64,000 nt of DNA from Rugalucina vietnamica (GCA_964017185.1 OZ024871.1:9850214-9914213); one strand, 5' to 3'. Shown: positions 31,897 to 43,529, counted from the first letter of the stretch. A program made the numbers and translations. The notes: generated by a model from the sequence alone, not told the origin.

Positions 31897-32131
31897 GAGC
31901 CGCATCGTGAGAAAACCGGATTTTTGCCTAGGCGAAAACAAAGGCGCAGATCAGCTTCGCGGTAACCGCGAAGCTGATCAGCGCCTTTGTTTTCGCTACT
32001 CGGATAGTACAATTCCTCTTCTACTTAAATCCGAAATTTCAAGCTTCTAGCTCTTTTCTTAGCTTGTACAGGCCGGTTTGTGTCGGACCTGGTCGGAAAC
32101 CCCGAAGACCGGTTTTCTCGCGTCGAGGCTC
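31897..32131. mobile_element. PalMITE reference copy (235 bp, ATAT duplication)
   Basis: The best-preserved copy. Ends gagccgcatcgtgagaaaac and gttttctcgcgtcgaggctc are flanked by ATAT on both sides (31893-31896, 32132-32135). The central palindrome (gcgaaaacaaaggcgcagat to atcagcgcctttgttttcgc) has a single A-A mismatch over about 65 bp. Confidence 0.9.
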
Positions 32132-32570
32132 ATATGGAGATGGGATCTCTCAAGTAAAATACTGGAGAAGCCTAGAATTGTGGCCCTTGATTTACAAGGA
32201 CTAGTTCACCAAAGCCTCCTTGTCACTGTAAGGACATTTCAGGCAATATATATAACCTTGGATTAATATTTTTCAAGGTCTCCCACTAAATCAATGTGCT
32301 GACAGTGGTGTTTTTTACCCCATTAAAAATGAAACCAGCTTGTTATGCTACCAAATTTTGTTACAAGATAGTATATGTAGCAACTAACCTGGTAATGGAC
32401 TAAACTGCTGACCAGACTATGTAATGCATAAAGATGATCTTTTGTTATTGGCGTGGTTGTACATCAACAGGATTTCTCCTCATGTTGATCAATCTGGTTG
32501 AGGACTTGCCTGTCATATGCAGCCATCAGCGGTTGATTGCTTCCTGAAACATTATAAACAACAATAATTT
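32132..32570. other. Possible exon fragments, otherwise no feature
   Basis: On the minus strand an acceptor-like ttgtttataatgtttcag precedes SNQPLMAAYDRQVLNQID and a stop (below 32543). A 28-nt exon-like block (32389-32416) resembles part of the 28565-28651 exon. Phases do not combine, so neither is called. Confidence 0.25.
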
Positions 32571-32802
32571 GAGCCGCCTCATGGGAAAACCAACAATGTG
32601 GTTTCTGAACAGGTCCGACACAAACCGCCTTGTACAGCTATAGCAGGCTAAAAGCTTGAAATTTTGGAGTTACAGTAGAGGAGGAATTGTACTATCCGAG
32701 AAGTGAAAAAGAAGGCGCTGATCAGCTTCGTGGTTACCATGAAGCTGATCTGCGCCTTTGTTGTCGCCTATGCAGATTGCTGGTTTTCCCGTGGGGCGGC
32801 TC
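32571..32802. mobile_element. PalMITE copy (full length)
   Basis: Ends gagccgcctcatgggaaaac and ttttcccgtggggcggctc. The core ttcgtggttaccatgaag shows paired but incomplete changes. Confidence 0.88.
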
Positions 32803-33175
32803 AATTATAAAACCTGAGCAGAACAATGAAGAATTTCATAGAAATGAAGCTCTAGGATAGATATTTCTCTCTTATTATATAAAATGCCAGGAAAATTATT
32901 GATTGAGGTTTTACTAGAATCCCACTGGGACTTATCACTTGGAATTATACAGTTTATTTTTCTTTGAAAGTATTTTAAATAAGATTATATAGCAATATAA
33001 TAATCAACAGGAGACTATATTTCTCTCAAGGCAGCCGTTTTTGCTGGCAGGCAGACTTCAAAGCTGCTTTATGCCAGACTTTACTTATTCTTTCTGATAA
33101 ATTGATATATAATATGCTACTGAGAAAAAACAGGTATCATATAAACAATTTAGGAATAAAACAGAATAAACTTTA
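32803..33175. other. No feature seen
   Basis: AT-rich, nothing recognised. Confidence 0.35.
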
Positions 33176-34374
33176 AACTAGAAAGGCGTGTTTGTAAAAC
33201 ACTATGCCCCCAACTGTATGCTTGTCTCTAAACTGGCAGCTTGTATGATTCATTTATTTCATTTGAATGAAGTGAAATTTAATTTCCTGAAGCTGTTCAG
33301 TTGCCTCTGTTTTGACCTCGATCCAGAAACAGAATGTACGCTTTTTGCAGAAGTTAGAAATGGAGAAAAATTTCAAAATGGAGTAATTTTGTCAAAATTT
33401 GACGGAAAGTCCTCAAAAGTTAATCAGGTGATCTTCTTCTCAGCCACAACCAGTAAACCAAATATGAAGGCTCTAGCTTAAATGCTTTTTGAGATACAGT
33501 ATCTTGCACACAAGATTTTCAAATTTTGTTTTAAAAGGTACATAACTCAAAAAAGGCCCATAACTTGAACATGAAAAAACATACGGGTCAATTATTTTTT
33601 TTTTTCATAAGGAATTTGTATATGAAATTTCAAAACCTTAACATTCACCGTTCAAAAGTTTCAAATTTCACCGAAAAGTGAAATAATTAATCAAAATTCC
33701 AAAATTCTGTATTTTTGTCAAAATTTGACAGAAAGTTCCCAAAAGTTAATCAGGTCATCTACTCCTCAGCCCCAACCAGTATACCAAATATGAAGGCTCT
33801 AGCTCAAATACTTTTTGAGATATCTTGCACACAAGATTTTCAAATTTTGTTTTCAAAGGGACATAACTCAGAAAAGGGGTGTAACTTGGACATGAAAAAA
33901 AAATATGGGTCAACTAGTTTTTCATGAGGTATCTGTATATGAAATTTCAAAACCCTAGCATTCACTGTTCAAAAGTTTCAAATTTCACCGAAAAGTGGAA
34001 AAATCAATCAAAATTTAAAAATTCCGTATTTTTGTCAAAATTTGACGGAAAGTTCTCAAAAGTTAATCAGGTCATCTACTCATCAGCCCCAACCAGTACA
34101 CCAAATATGAAGGCTCTAGCTTAAATACTTTTTGAGATATCTTGCACACAAGATTTTCAAATTTTGTTTTCAAAGGGAAATAACTCAGACAAGGGGCATA
34201 ACTCGGACAAGAAAAAAAATACGAGTCAACTATTTTTTCATGAGGAATACACACATGAAATTTCAAATCCCTACCATGCACCATTCAAAAGTTAACAGAC
34301 GTACACATGCACACACAGACAGACAGACAAGCCGAAAGCAATATGCCCTTCCAACTTTTTCAAAGTTGGGGGCA
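33176..34374 (+). mobile_element. Family C satellite-bearing element, copy 1
   Basis: Left end actagaaaggcgtgtttgta then actatgcccccaact. Right end is a GACA run (cacagacagacagacaagcc) and the hairpin ccaactttttcaaagttggg, then ggcata. In between are about three units of ~318 bp (landmark cttgcacacaag at 33503, 33824 and 34141). Non-coding. Confidence 0.78.
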
Positions 34375-34478
34375 TAAAAACGGATCAGTTTTAGCTGAGT
34401 AGCTCTGAGGAAAGTAGAATACTTGTACAAGTAGAAAAGTGGGGAGCAGACAAGTGTAGCAAATGCTCAAAACCATTA

Positions 34479-34899
34479 ATGCACCAGTCATTTGCATCCC
34501 CGGCTCCCCCGGGGCCGGGGAATAGCGGGGCTTTTAACTTTTCAATTTTTAAAGCCCGGCTAAAAGCCCCGGCTCCCCAGGGGCTGACAATAACGTGGAA
34601 CAACAGCTGGGAGTTGTTCTGATGAAACTGAAACATGGGAGGGCCTCTTTTTATGCATGTAAATGTTTAGGTGCATTAATTTTGGAAATTAAATAAGTAC
34701 CATAAAGATAATTAAATGTTAAAAATATCATTAAAATCTAATTTGAAGTAATGTGACAGTGTATTGGCGGGAAATCATAACCCCGGCAAATCCCGGCACT
34801 GCCGGGATACATCAGAGGTTAAAGCCAGGCACTTTAGCCCCGCTATGTCCCCGCTACCCCCGGCCCCGGGGGAGCCGAGGAAACAAATGACTGGTGCAT
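34479..34899. mobile_element. TGCACCAGTCATTTG MITE, long copy
   Basis: Ends gcaccagtcatttgcatccc and aaacaaatgactggtgca, with adjoining inverted blocks ggctcccccggggccggg and cggccccgggggagccg. The longest copy here at about 420 bp. Confidence 0.78.
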
Positions 34900-34909
34900 A
34901 AGGACTATA

Positions 34910-35098
34910 TGAGCCGCGACGCGAGAAAACTGGTCTCAGGGGTTTCCGACCCGAGCACAGAAGCAGGCTGGAAGCTTGAAATTTTGGATATAAGTAGAAG
35001 ATTGTAGGGATTGTACTCTCGATCCGTGTACAAAGGTGCTGATCACCGCCTTTGTTTTTGCATTGGCAAAAATCCGGTTTTCTCACGATGCGCCGCAT
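34910..35098. mobile_element. PalMITE copy with core deletion
   Basis: Ends gagccgcgacgcgagaaaac and ttttctcacgatgcgccgc. The central palindrome is reduced to aaggtgctgatcaccgcctt, removing most of both arms. Confidence 0.75.
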
Positions 35099-35300
35099 GT
35101 GACAACTCAGAAACCATAGAGACAACCACTGAAACTTCTTCATCATTGCTTTTCACCACCCAAATCAGTGATAACGCAATGTGCAAGTTCAAAGACTGCA
35201 ACTTATCTTAAATTGCTCACAACTTGAAATCTAAGCATTCAACAACCATCTCACAAGCTATTTAAAAGTCTTATGAATATGAAATTTATGACTAAGAGCA
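35099..35300. other. No certain feature
   Basis: A short plus-strand frame (TIETTTETSSSLLFTTQ ... ending 35211) follows an AG but has no partner exon. Confidence 0.25.
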
Positions 35301-35462
35301 TACATGCGATATCTCCCTATTTTGGAGGAATCTCCCTATTTTTGAGCAATTATCTCCCTATTTGGAATCTCAAAATTCCTTATATCTTATACATCTCTCT
35401 ATCGGGATATTTCAAATCTTTGTTTAATCATTCTCCTTATTTTAAAAGGCATATCTTCCTAT
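35301..35462. repeat. Irregular TCTCCCTATTTT repeats
   Basis: At least five copies of (a)tctccctattt or a close variant within 160 bp. Spacing is irregular. Confidence 0.6.
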
Positions 35463-35504
35463 TTTGCTTCTCAGGTGTATCACATGTATGACCATAGCTT
35501 GAAA

Positions 35505-35600
35505 CAAAATCCCATGTTACTGATCGAACCCAGGACCCCCTGAACAAAAATCCATATAAGCAATGCATCATGTGATCTGCCAACCCAACTTTTCCCACCA
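35505..35600 (-). mobile_element. Degenerate tRNA-like SINE head
   Basis: In minus sense: a B-box-like tcctgggttcgatcag, with an A-box-like ttggcagatcacatgatgc about 45 bp upstream. Confidence 0.35.
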
Positions 35601-35753
35601 CAGCAGATAATCTCAAACCATGGGGCATCACTCAAGATTGCAAAATCATCATGCTGCAATGATACATTCATATTCATGCACGCATTTATAAAGAAAAGTT
35701 AAAACTAGCTTTTATATCCATAATTTTCAGTTTCATACAATGGATAATAAATA

Positions 35754-37270
35754 CCAGAGGACCAATGGTCCTGTAAACGCTCACCTGAGATCTGCTACAT
35801 ATGCAAATAAACATGTTTGAATGGTATTTAGCTCCAGTGCAGGGGCAGATGAAGCCCTTGGGCCATTTGTTTTCAGAATAATCAATATTCTGTCCATTTG
35901 CCAATTTCTATTTTATTTATTCCCTTCAAATGACATGTTTACAGTTTTCCCCATTCTAATGCATTGGCAACCTATGTTGACCTTGTCGTCAAATAGGTCA
36001 AGGTCTCCACAGGGTCATGATTTATATACACATTGTAGTACTTTAGCCATCCATGCTTCATGCCAAGTTTCTTTGAAATCGGTCCACCGGTTCCGGAGAA
36101 GAAGATTTTTGAAGGGTTTTTACCATATATGGGCATGGCCGCCATCTTGGTCATGTGACCTGGATTATTTATATACACATTGGTTACCCCATCCTATAGA
36201 TGCTTCACATAAAATTTGGCTTTGATTGGCCAAGCGGTTTCAGAGGAGATGATGTTTGAATATGATGGTAATGTACAGGTATATTGCCCCGGGGTGGGGG
36301 CAGATGAGCCCCTGGGGTCAAAATTTTTCAGAATCATCAATATTCAGTCCTACTGCCCATTTCCTGCAAGATTTCCACTTTAAATGACATTTTAAAATTT
36401 TTCCCCATTCAAATGCATTGGAGACCTATGTTGACCTTGCCGTAAAGAAGGTCAAGGTCATCACAGGGTCACGATTTATATACACAATGTAGTGCTTGAG
36501 CCATCGATGCTTCATGCCAAGTTTTGTTGAAATCGGTCAATCGGTTCTGGAGAAGAAGATTTTTGAAGGGTTTTTACCATATATGGGCATGGCGGCCATC
36601 TTGGTCATGTGACCTGGATTATTTATATACACATTGGTTCTCCCTTCCCATAGATGCTTCATGTAAAATTTGGCTTTGATTGGCCAAGCTGTTTCAGAGA
36701 AGAAGATGTTTGAATATTATGATAATATACATGTATATTGCCCCGGGGTGGGGGCGGATGAGCCCCTGGTGCCCAATTTTTTTCAGAATCATTAATATTC
36801 AGTCCTACTGCTCATTTTCTGCAAGATTTTTCCTTTAAATGACAATTTAACAATTTTTCCCATTCAAATGCAAAGGCGACCTATGTTGACCTTGCCGTAA
36901 AATAGGTCAAGGTCACCGCAAGGTCATGATTTATATACACATTGTAGTACTTGAGTCATCGATGCTTCATGCCAAGTTTGCTTGAAATCGGTCCAGTGGT
37001 TCCGGAGAAGAAGATTTTTGAAGGGTTTTTACCATATATGGGCATGGCGGCCATCTTGGTCATGTCACCTGGATTATTTATATACACATTGGTTCCCCCT
37101 TCCCATAGATGCTTCATGTAAAATTTGGCTTTGATTGGCCAAGCTGTTTCAGAGTAGAAGATCTTTGAAAATTGTGGACGACGGACGGACGACGGACGAC
37201 GGACGGACGGACGACGAAGCATGGGTATACTATAAGCTCACCTTGTGAGCCTGACGGCTCAGGTGAGCTA
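35754..37270 (+). mobile_element. Family A element, copy 3 (three units)
   Basis: Starts ccagaggaccaatggtcctg and ends with a GACG run (ggacgacggacggacgacgg) and the hairpin to ctaaaa. CCATATATGG at 36123, 36577 and 37032 gives periods of 454-455 bp. Both ends are intact. Confidence 0.87.
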
Positions 37271-37425
37271 AAAAGTCACTAAAATACTAATTTCTAGTTC
37301 TGTTTGAACAATTAATTCATTCAAGCTCACAACAAAAGAAATTTAAACATTTTTCATCAACCAAATCTGTAAAAATTAATAAGTTCAAATGTTAATGGTT
37401 TTCTTTATCCTTTCATCTTTTTAAG

Positions 37426-37590
37426 GGGGTACAATCCCAGTGGTTCAGTGGTAGAGCACCTGCCTAGTCAGAGGTTGGGAGTTCAAAACCTACTGCCACT
37501 GTGTGGCGTCATTGAGCAAGAAATTTAAGCTCACCATATAAGCTACCAGGAAGAGGTGTCTTAAAAACCTGGCATGACTGAAAAATGTTA
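37426..37590 (+). mobile_element. tRNA-derived SINE
   Basis: Head cccagtggttcagtggtaga gcacc (A box), B-box-like gggagttcaaaacc, then gtgtggcgtcattgagcaag and gctcacc in the body. It resembles 50064-50200 in body layout. Confidence 0.65.
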
Positions 37591-37862
37591 ATAAGGACAA
37601 ATCATAAATCTAAATTTGTTTGAACTAAATGTTGCTATGTGTGACCTAGTGTATGATGTTGCACCCAGTAAACATGCTTTGAAATATAACAGATGCCTGC
37701 AAAACTGCATGCAAAACTGCAAACACACAATTTCCATCATATTTCAGCAGCAAAAAATGCCTGGCTCTGTGAGTGGTCAACAAAGGCTATGAATTGACCC
37801 TGTGATATTCACATTGTGCACTGGGTAACATACAACAACATATCATTGAAACTTCTACATTT

Positions 37863-38093
37863 GAGCCGCCTCGTGGTAAAAGCAACGTGGTTTTCGAACA
37901 GGTCTGACACAAACCGGCCTGTACAGCTACAGAAGCAGGCTAGAAGCTTGATATTTTGGAGTTAAGTAGAGGAGAAATTGTACTATCCGTGTAGCGAAAA
38001 CAAAGGCGCTGATCAGCTTCGCGGTTACCGCGAAGCTGATCTGCGCCTTTGTTTTCGCCTATGCAGATTGTTGGTTTTCCCACGAGGCGGCTC
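37863..38093. mobile_element. PalMITE copy (full length, ATTT duplication)
   Basis: 231 bp. Ends gagccgcctcgtggtaaaag and ttttcccacgaggcggctc are flanked by ATTT (37859-37862, 38094-38097). Near-perfect core agcttcgcggttaccgcgaa. Confidence 0.9.
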
Positions 38094-38561
38094 ATTTTTA
38101 GAACAACCAACACAGACAAGAAAATAAGCTACAACGAATAACAAATAAATACAGTCTAGAAACGATTTTCCAACTATCATTTTGATCTGTGGTGAGTTGT
38201 TCCCTACAGGTACAGATACAATGTATTTGCATTCTACATAACAACCATGTATATTCATCTGTTGTTGGCATGGGCATACCCATAAGTTCAACCGCTAGTG
38301 CTATATTCCCAGCAAAAGGACAAGACATTGGCAAAGACATCCGAGCCTAATTGCAGAGCCTAATTGGATGTTAACGTCATAAGAATTGTAAGAATCTGAG
38401 TTGGTTGTACTCAATTTTGGGCTACTTGTCACTGGATAATCTGTGCGCTTTTGACCACATGAAGTTTATACATTGCACCCCCTATTTCTAATCCATTAAT
38501 CTTGCATTTAGTTAATATTCTCATCTTGGGTGGCAGGGCTGTGCCCAACTTAAATAATTAT

Positions 38562-38762
38562 GAGTCATGTCATGAGCAAACAAACATTTTGCATATATGC
38601 GAAAACAAAGACACAGATCAGCTTCGCAGTAACAGCGAAGCTGATCAGCACCTTTATTTTCACTACTGTTTTCAAAACTTTCCACTTCTGTGCTTGTACA
38701 GTTCGGTTTGTGTCGAACCTGTTCAGAAACCACATTGTTGGTTTTCTCATGACACGGCTTAT
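38562..38762. mobile_element. PalMITE copy
   Basis: Landmarks catgtcatgagcaaacaaac, agcttcgcagtaacagcgaa and ttggttttctcatgacacgg. It lacks the segment between tttccac and the right-hand cggttt block. Confidence 0.78.
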
Positions 38763-39716
38763 ATGACTGTTATGGAAGCAATTATGCAGATGTTGACATG
38801 TTCTTAAGGCATTCAAGGTTTTCAACAATTTATTTCTATCAATGAAAATTCAAGTTCAATAGAAAGTTTTGCTCTCTTTTTTTCTTTAATGTGAATGTCA
38901 AAATTAAATTTCATCTGCTATTTATGGGATGATATCCAGAATAAAAGCCATTTTAGTTTGAATGTCAACTTTTACATTTACTATGGCATCCATCTACACA
39001 CAACTTCGTTAATAATATCTTTAATTAAACTAAAATTTAAGAATTTTTTGTTTGTCTAATTTCCAAATGATTACTTGGATATGTTTTGATTGTTTTCTAG
39101 GGCTAAACATTTCAGATTTAGAGGAACTGGGTTATCTTACTCTCTTTAAAGACTGTGCAGCTAATCAGTCACTGTGCAGTTAATCTGTGCATTAATTATT
39201 GCCTTTGCAAAGCATCAATCTGTATTTATGACACATTGCTCAAATTTTAAGGAGACCACCACATGCAGGCATGAGAAAGCTGCCCTCTGCTCCCATGCTG
39301 TAGGTGTTAAGTGGACAATAGGTCCCTGGTCAGCCCTGGTCATTATGAGCCCCCCTGTAATAAGACCAGATGTTACTGTATGCCCCTGATGACAAATGAC
39401 TGCAATACAAGGACACCCAAAGTGGGCATAATTACCTCCTTAAGCCCATTTGATCCTCCTGTACAAGTACTAATAAAGGGAAAGTCCTCTTAATTCCAAT
39501 TAAAGATCTGGTGTAAAAGTATCTTAAACTGACACTTCAGGGTTGTTGAATAGTGCAAATAAACACACTGGTCAGGGCAATCCAAATCATGAGCTTAATT
39601 AGTTGGAAACTAGAATTCAATGAAAATTGAAGCAAACATGAATCAATCAGCATTTGAAACAGCATTACAGATTGCCGCTTGAAGTGTACATCCAGAGTAA
39701 AGAGCTGTGGCCAGAT
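38763..39716. other. No feature seen
   Basis: AT-rich sequence. No exon or known repeat recognised. Confidence 0.35.
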
Positions 39717-41271
39717 ATGCAACATCATGAGAAAATAAGAGCTGTCGCAGGACAGCGTAGCTCGCCTGACTTGTGCTTTGTCACTAAACTTATCAAAATC
39801 TATGACCCATGACCTTGACCTCAAGGTCGCTCAGGTGGGTTGTGATGGTACAGCATAAAATTTCAGACCAATATCCACAAACATGCAAAGTTTCAACTTG
39901 ATCCATCAACATAGAGATATATAGACTTCAAAAAATCTTTACCAAAAATTTCTAAGGCCATGACCTTGACCTCAAGTTCACCCAGGGTGGGTCATAATGG
40001 TACATGTACAGCATAAAACTTCAGACCAATATCTACCAACACGCAAAGTATCAACTTGATCAACCTACATGTTCAAGAGATATAGACTTCTAAAAACTTT
40101 AACCGAAAACTTTAACAAAAAAATTCTCTAAGTCTGTGACCTTGACCTCAAGGTCACTCAGGGTGGGTCATGATGGTACTGCATAAGACTTCAGACCAAT
40201 ATCTACCAACATGCAAAGTATCGACTTGATCCATCAACATGTTCAAGAGATATAGACTTCTAAAAACTTTAATGAAAAAGTCACTAGAGCACGAAATATA
40301 GGTCAAGGTCACTAGATCAATGTGGGTGCAAAGTCGGGACATTGAGGAGAAGCCATATGCAAGGTTTGATGGTTGTAGGCTTTATAGTTGATGAGATATT
40401 AAGGGTTGACTTAAAAAATGACAAAGTCACTGGAGCATGAAATATAGGTCAAGGTCAGTAGGTCAATGAGGGTGCCGAGTCGGGACATCGAGGAGAAGCC
40501 ATATGCAAGGTTTGATGGTTGTAGGCTTTATAGTTGATGAGATATTAAGGTTTGGCTTCAAAAATGACAAAGTCACTAGAGCACGAAATATAGGTCAAGG
40601 TCACTATAAGCTGAATGTGAGTGCCGAGTCGGGACATCGAGGAGAAGTCATATGCAAGGTTTGATGGTTGTAGGCTTTATAGTTGATGAGATATTAAGAG
40701 TTGGCTTCAAAAATGACAAAGTCACTAGAGCATGAAATATAGGTCAAGGTCACTAGATCAACGTGGGTGCAAAGTCGGGACATCGAGGAGAAGCCATATG
40801 CAAGGTTTGATGGTTGTAGGCTTTATAGTTGATGAGATATTTAGGGTTGGCTTAAAAAATGACAAAGTCACTGGAGCATGAAATATAGGTCAAGGTCAGT
40901 AGGTCAATGTGGGTGCCGAGTCGGGACATCAAGGAGAAGCCTTATGTAAGGTTTGACAGTTCTAGGCTTTACAGTTGATGAGAAACTAACACAGCATCTG
41001 AGCATTGTACAAAGGTGTCCTAGATATTGACCTCTAGCCCCGCCCCCAGGCATGACCCCACGGGTCCCTTCACACTAAATCACAGAGGACCCTCATATGT
41101 AGCAATGTTCCAAATATGAATGATTTCTGGTCAGTGACTATCAAGATATAACAATTTTAAAAACTTTAACCGAAAGTGTGACGCGGACGCGGACGTAAAC
41201 GTACACGTAAACGTAAACAGATACGACCGAGGTGACTACAATAGCTCTATGCACTTCGTGCAGGCGAGCTA
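39717..41271 (+). mobile_element. Family B satellite-bearing element, nested in a PalMITE
   Basis: From about 39737 (gctgtcgcaggacagc, hairpin, then tagctcgcctg) to 41271 (gcacttcgtgc hairpin, then caggcgagctaa). The inverted ends are TAGCTCGCCTG / CAGGCGAGCTA. Two arrays: three units of ~150-175 bp around tgaccttgacctcaaggtca (39810, 39961, 40137), then five units of ~147 bp around acaaagtcactagagca and ataggtcaaggtca. A GACG-like run (acgcggacgcggacgtaaac) lies near the right end. The first ~20 bp (catcatgagaaaa) look like the left end of the PalMITE that resumes at 41272. Confidence 0.78.
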
Positions 41272-41490
41272 ACCAGATTTTTGCCTATGCGAAAACAAAG
41301 GCGCAGATCAGCTGTGCAGTAACTGCACAGCTGATCAGCGCCTTTGTTTTCGCTACTCGGATGGTGCAATTACTCTTCTACTTATAGCCAAAATTTCAAG
41401 CCTATAGCCAGCTTCTGTGACTGTACAGGCCGATTTATGTCTGACCTGGTCGGAAACCCTGAAGACTGGTTTTCTCGCGTCGCGGCTCAT
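41272..41490. mobile_element. PalMITE copy (right part; left end displaced)
   Basis: It resumes at accagatttttgcctatgcg and ends ggttttctcgcgtcgcggctc. The core is of the TGTGCAG/CTGCACA type and perfect. The expected left terminal repeat is replaced by family B, and its remnant lies near 39717-39736. Confidence 0.82.
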
Positions 41491-41598
41491 ATGAGGACAG
41501 CCTGTTATATGTATTCCTCCCAGATGCAGATTACCAGAACATAGTGCACATTCTTGAAACTGTGGAATCAACTGTAGAAATATTTTCTTGACCAAATC

Positions 41599-41824
41599 AT
41601 GTGAGAAAACCAACAATATGGGTCCCGACCAGGTCCGACACAAACCGGCCTGTACAGTCACAGAAGATGATTAGAGGCTGGAAATTTTGGATTTAGAAAG
41701 TAGAGGAATTGTACTATCCGTGTAGTGAAAACAAAGGCGCTGATCAGCTTCGCAGTTACTGCGAAGCTGATCTGCGTCTTTGTTTTCACCTATGCAGATT
41801 GTTGGTTTTCCCATGCGGCAGCTC
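41599..41824. mobile_element. PalMITE copy
   Basis: catgtgagaaaaccaacaat to ttggttttcccatgcggcag. Core of the intermediate type: agcttcgcagttactgcgaa. Confidence 0.85.
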
Positions 41825-42265
41825 ATGTTTAAAGAATGTGTTAAAGGTATGCTGTCTGCAATTTTGATGGATGCCTTTAACTGTGACATGGAAAGTTGGT
41901 CTCTGCTCATATACAAATTGGAATTGTTAACAACTGAACTACTGGGCCCAGTAAGAGTAATCTTATCAAATGTGACATCTCACTTAATTTACATTAAAGT
42001 TTAAACATAGACTTGATTTTATTTTGATCAGGTATAAATTTATAGGTCTAAATGTTAAAAAATTCAAATTCACCTATTCTGAAAAGGTTTTCACCATGAA
42101 AGTACAAATAAGATCATACTTAACCTCAGTTGAAGGCTGTTCACATTTGAAGTGGACACCCTGACCTGGCATTATGATGCTGCAGTCCTAAGGATTAGAC
42201 AGATTACATAATAACAGGATGGAGACCAAAATATGTTTAGTTCATTGTCTTCACACAAGGACAAA
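41825..42265. other. No feature seen
   Basis: Unique-looking AT-rich sequence. No exon recognised. Confidence 0.35.
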
Positions 42266-42490
42266 TGAGCAGCGACAGGAGAAAACCAGTCTTCGGGGTT
42301 TCCGACCAGGCCTGACACAAACCGAGCTGTACCAGAACAGAAGATGAGTAGAGGCTGGAAACTCCGGATTTACAAAGTATAGGAACTGTACTATCCGTGT
42401 AGCGAAAACAAAGGCGCAGATCAGCTTCGCAGTTACTGCTAAGCTGATCTGCGCCTTTGTTTTCGCATAGGCAAAAACCAAGTTTTCTCA
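42266..42490. mobile_element. PalMITE copy
   Basis: gagcagcgacaggagaaaac to caaaaaccaagttttctca. Core agcttcgcagttactgctaa has one mispair (C against T). Confidence 0.83.
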
Positions 42491-42687
42491 AATTCACACA
42501 GAGACAAAAAAATGCTTATTGTGCAAATTAATCACCTCAGTAATACTGATTTACTCCCACTTTTGTTTTCTCTAAGGAAATTACAGTGCTGACACGTACT
42601 GAATCAATGCAAATTCATAGGAAACAATTTCTTGAGAGAGATGATAGTGTCCCACAGGATTTTGTCACCATAATTGGCTATAATATT

Positions 42688-42921
42688 GAGCCGCCCCATG
42701 GGAAAACCAACAATCTACCTAGGCGAAAACAAAGGTGCAGATCAGCTTCGTGGTAACCGCGAAGCTGATCAGCGCCTTTGTTTACGCTACTCGGATAGTA
42801 CAATTCCTCCTCTACTTAACTCCAAAATTTCAAGCTTCTAGCTCTTTTCTGTGCTTGTACAGGCCGGTTTGTGTTGGACCTGTTCGAAAACCACATTGCT
42901 GGTTTTCCCACGAGGTGGCTC
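42688..42921. mobile_element. PalMITE copy (full length)
   Basis: gagccgccccatgggaaaac to ttttcccacgaggtggctc. Core agcttcgtggtaaccgcgaa has one G-T type mispair. Confidence 0.88.
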
Positions 42922-43038
42922 ATATGTCTGATAAAGCAGTATTTTATTTTAGTTGTCATTGTGCACTTTCTTCCTACTAGGAGTACAGCTCTGTATAATA
43001 AATACATGCATTTCTGGCCGTTTTTAAATCTGCCTTTC

Positions 43039-43268
43039 AGGGTCCAGTTCTTCAAAACTTTGTTAGCTTAACGGTGTCGTTAAGCCCTCAATTTGTAAAC
43101 TATTTATCGACTTCAAACGCAAATACACTGTTATTTTTTGTTGAAAAAATGTGAGAATGCAAAGGATTCTCACATTTTTTCAACAAAAAATAACAGTGTA
43201 TTTGTAATATTCATGTTTGAAATTTTAACAAATTGTTAAATAACAACATCGTTAATTTTGAACAACTG
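43039..43268. mobile_element. MITE with a perfect 39-bp inverted repeat
   Basis: Outer imperfect ends ccagttcttcaaaac and ttttgaacaactgg. Inside, arms 43120-43158 and 43166-43204 are complementary at all 39 positions around a 7-nt loop (gcaaagg). The transcript would fold into an 85-nt hairpin. Confidence 0.85.
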
Positions 43269-43529
43269 GGGCCCAGAAGTTTATTCCAATCTGAGAAAGC
43301 TGTTTAATGGGTACCTCTTGAAGCAACCTGACATTGTATATTATCACAAAGGTATCAAGTACAGATGACTTTACACAAAGCTATTTTACAAAGTTCAAAT
43401 AACATTACCATGAAAGGACCAATGGCAGGTCACGAAAGGACCATATATAAGTGCAAACGGACCAGGTTGTGAAATATCCAGGCAGCCAGACATGTATGGG
43501 CCCAATTCTCTGGACTCAGTTAATTGTGC

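Noticed and set aside
32389-32543. Minus-strand exons (LVSSLVHYQ; SNQPLMAAYDRQVLNQID)
   Set aside because: Splice motifs are present, including a possible GC donor, but no combination with 29349-29394 and 28565-28651 stays open.
35099-35211. Ser/Thr-rich terminal exon (TIETTTETSSSLLFTTQ...)
   Set aside because: No plausible upstream partner in phase. The acceptor AG lies at the edge of a PalMITE.
38025-38340. Frames through PalMITE copies (for example 'ENKGADQL', 'AVTAKLI')
   Set aside because: The same peptides appear at every PalMITE locus in multiple frames; they are translations of the palindromic core.
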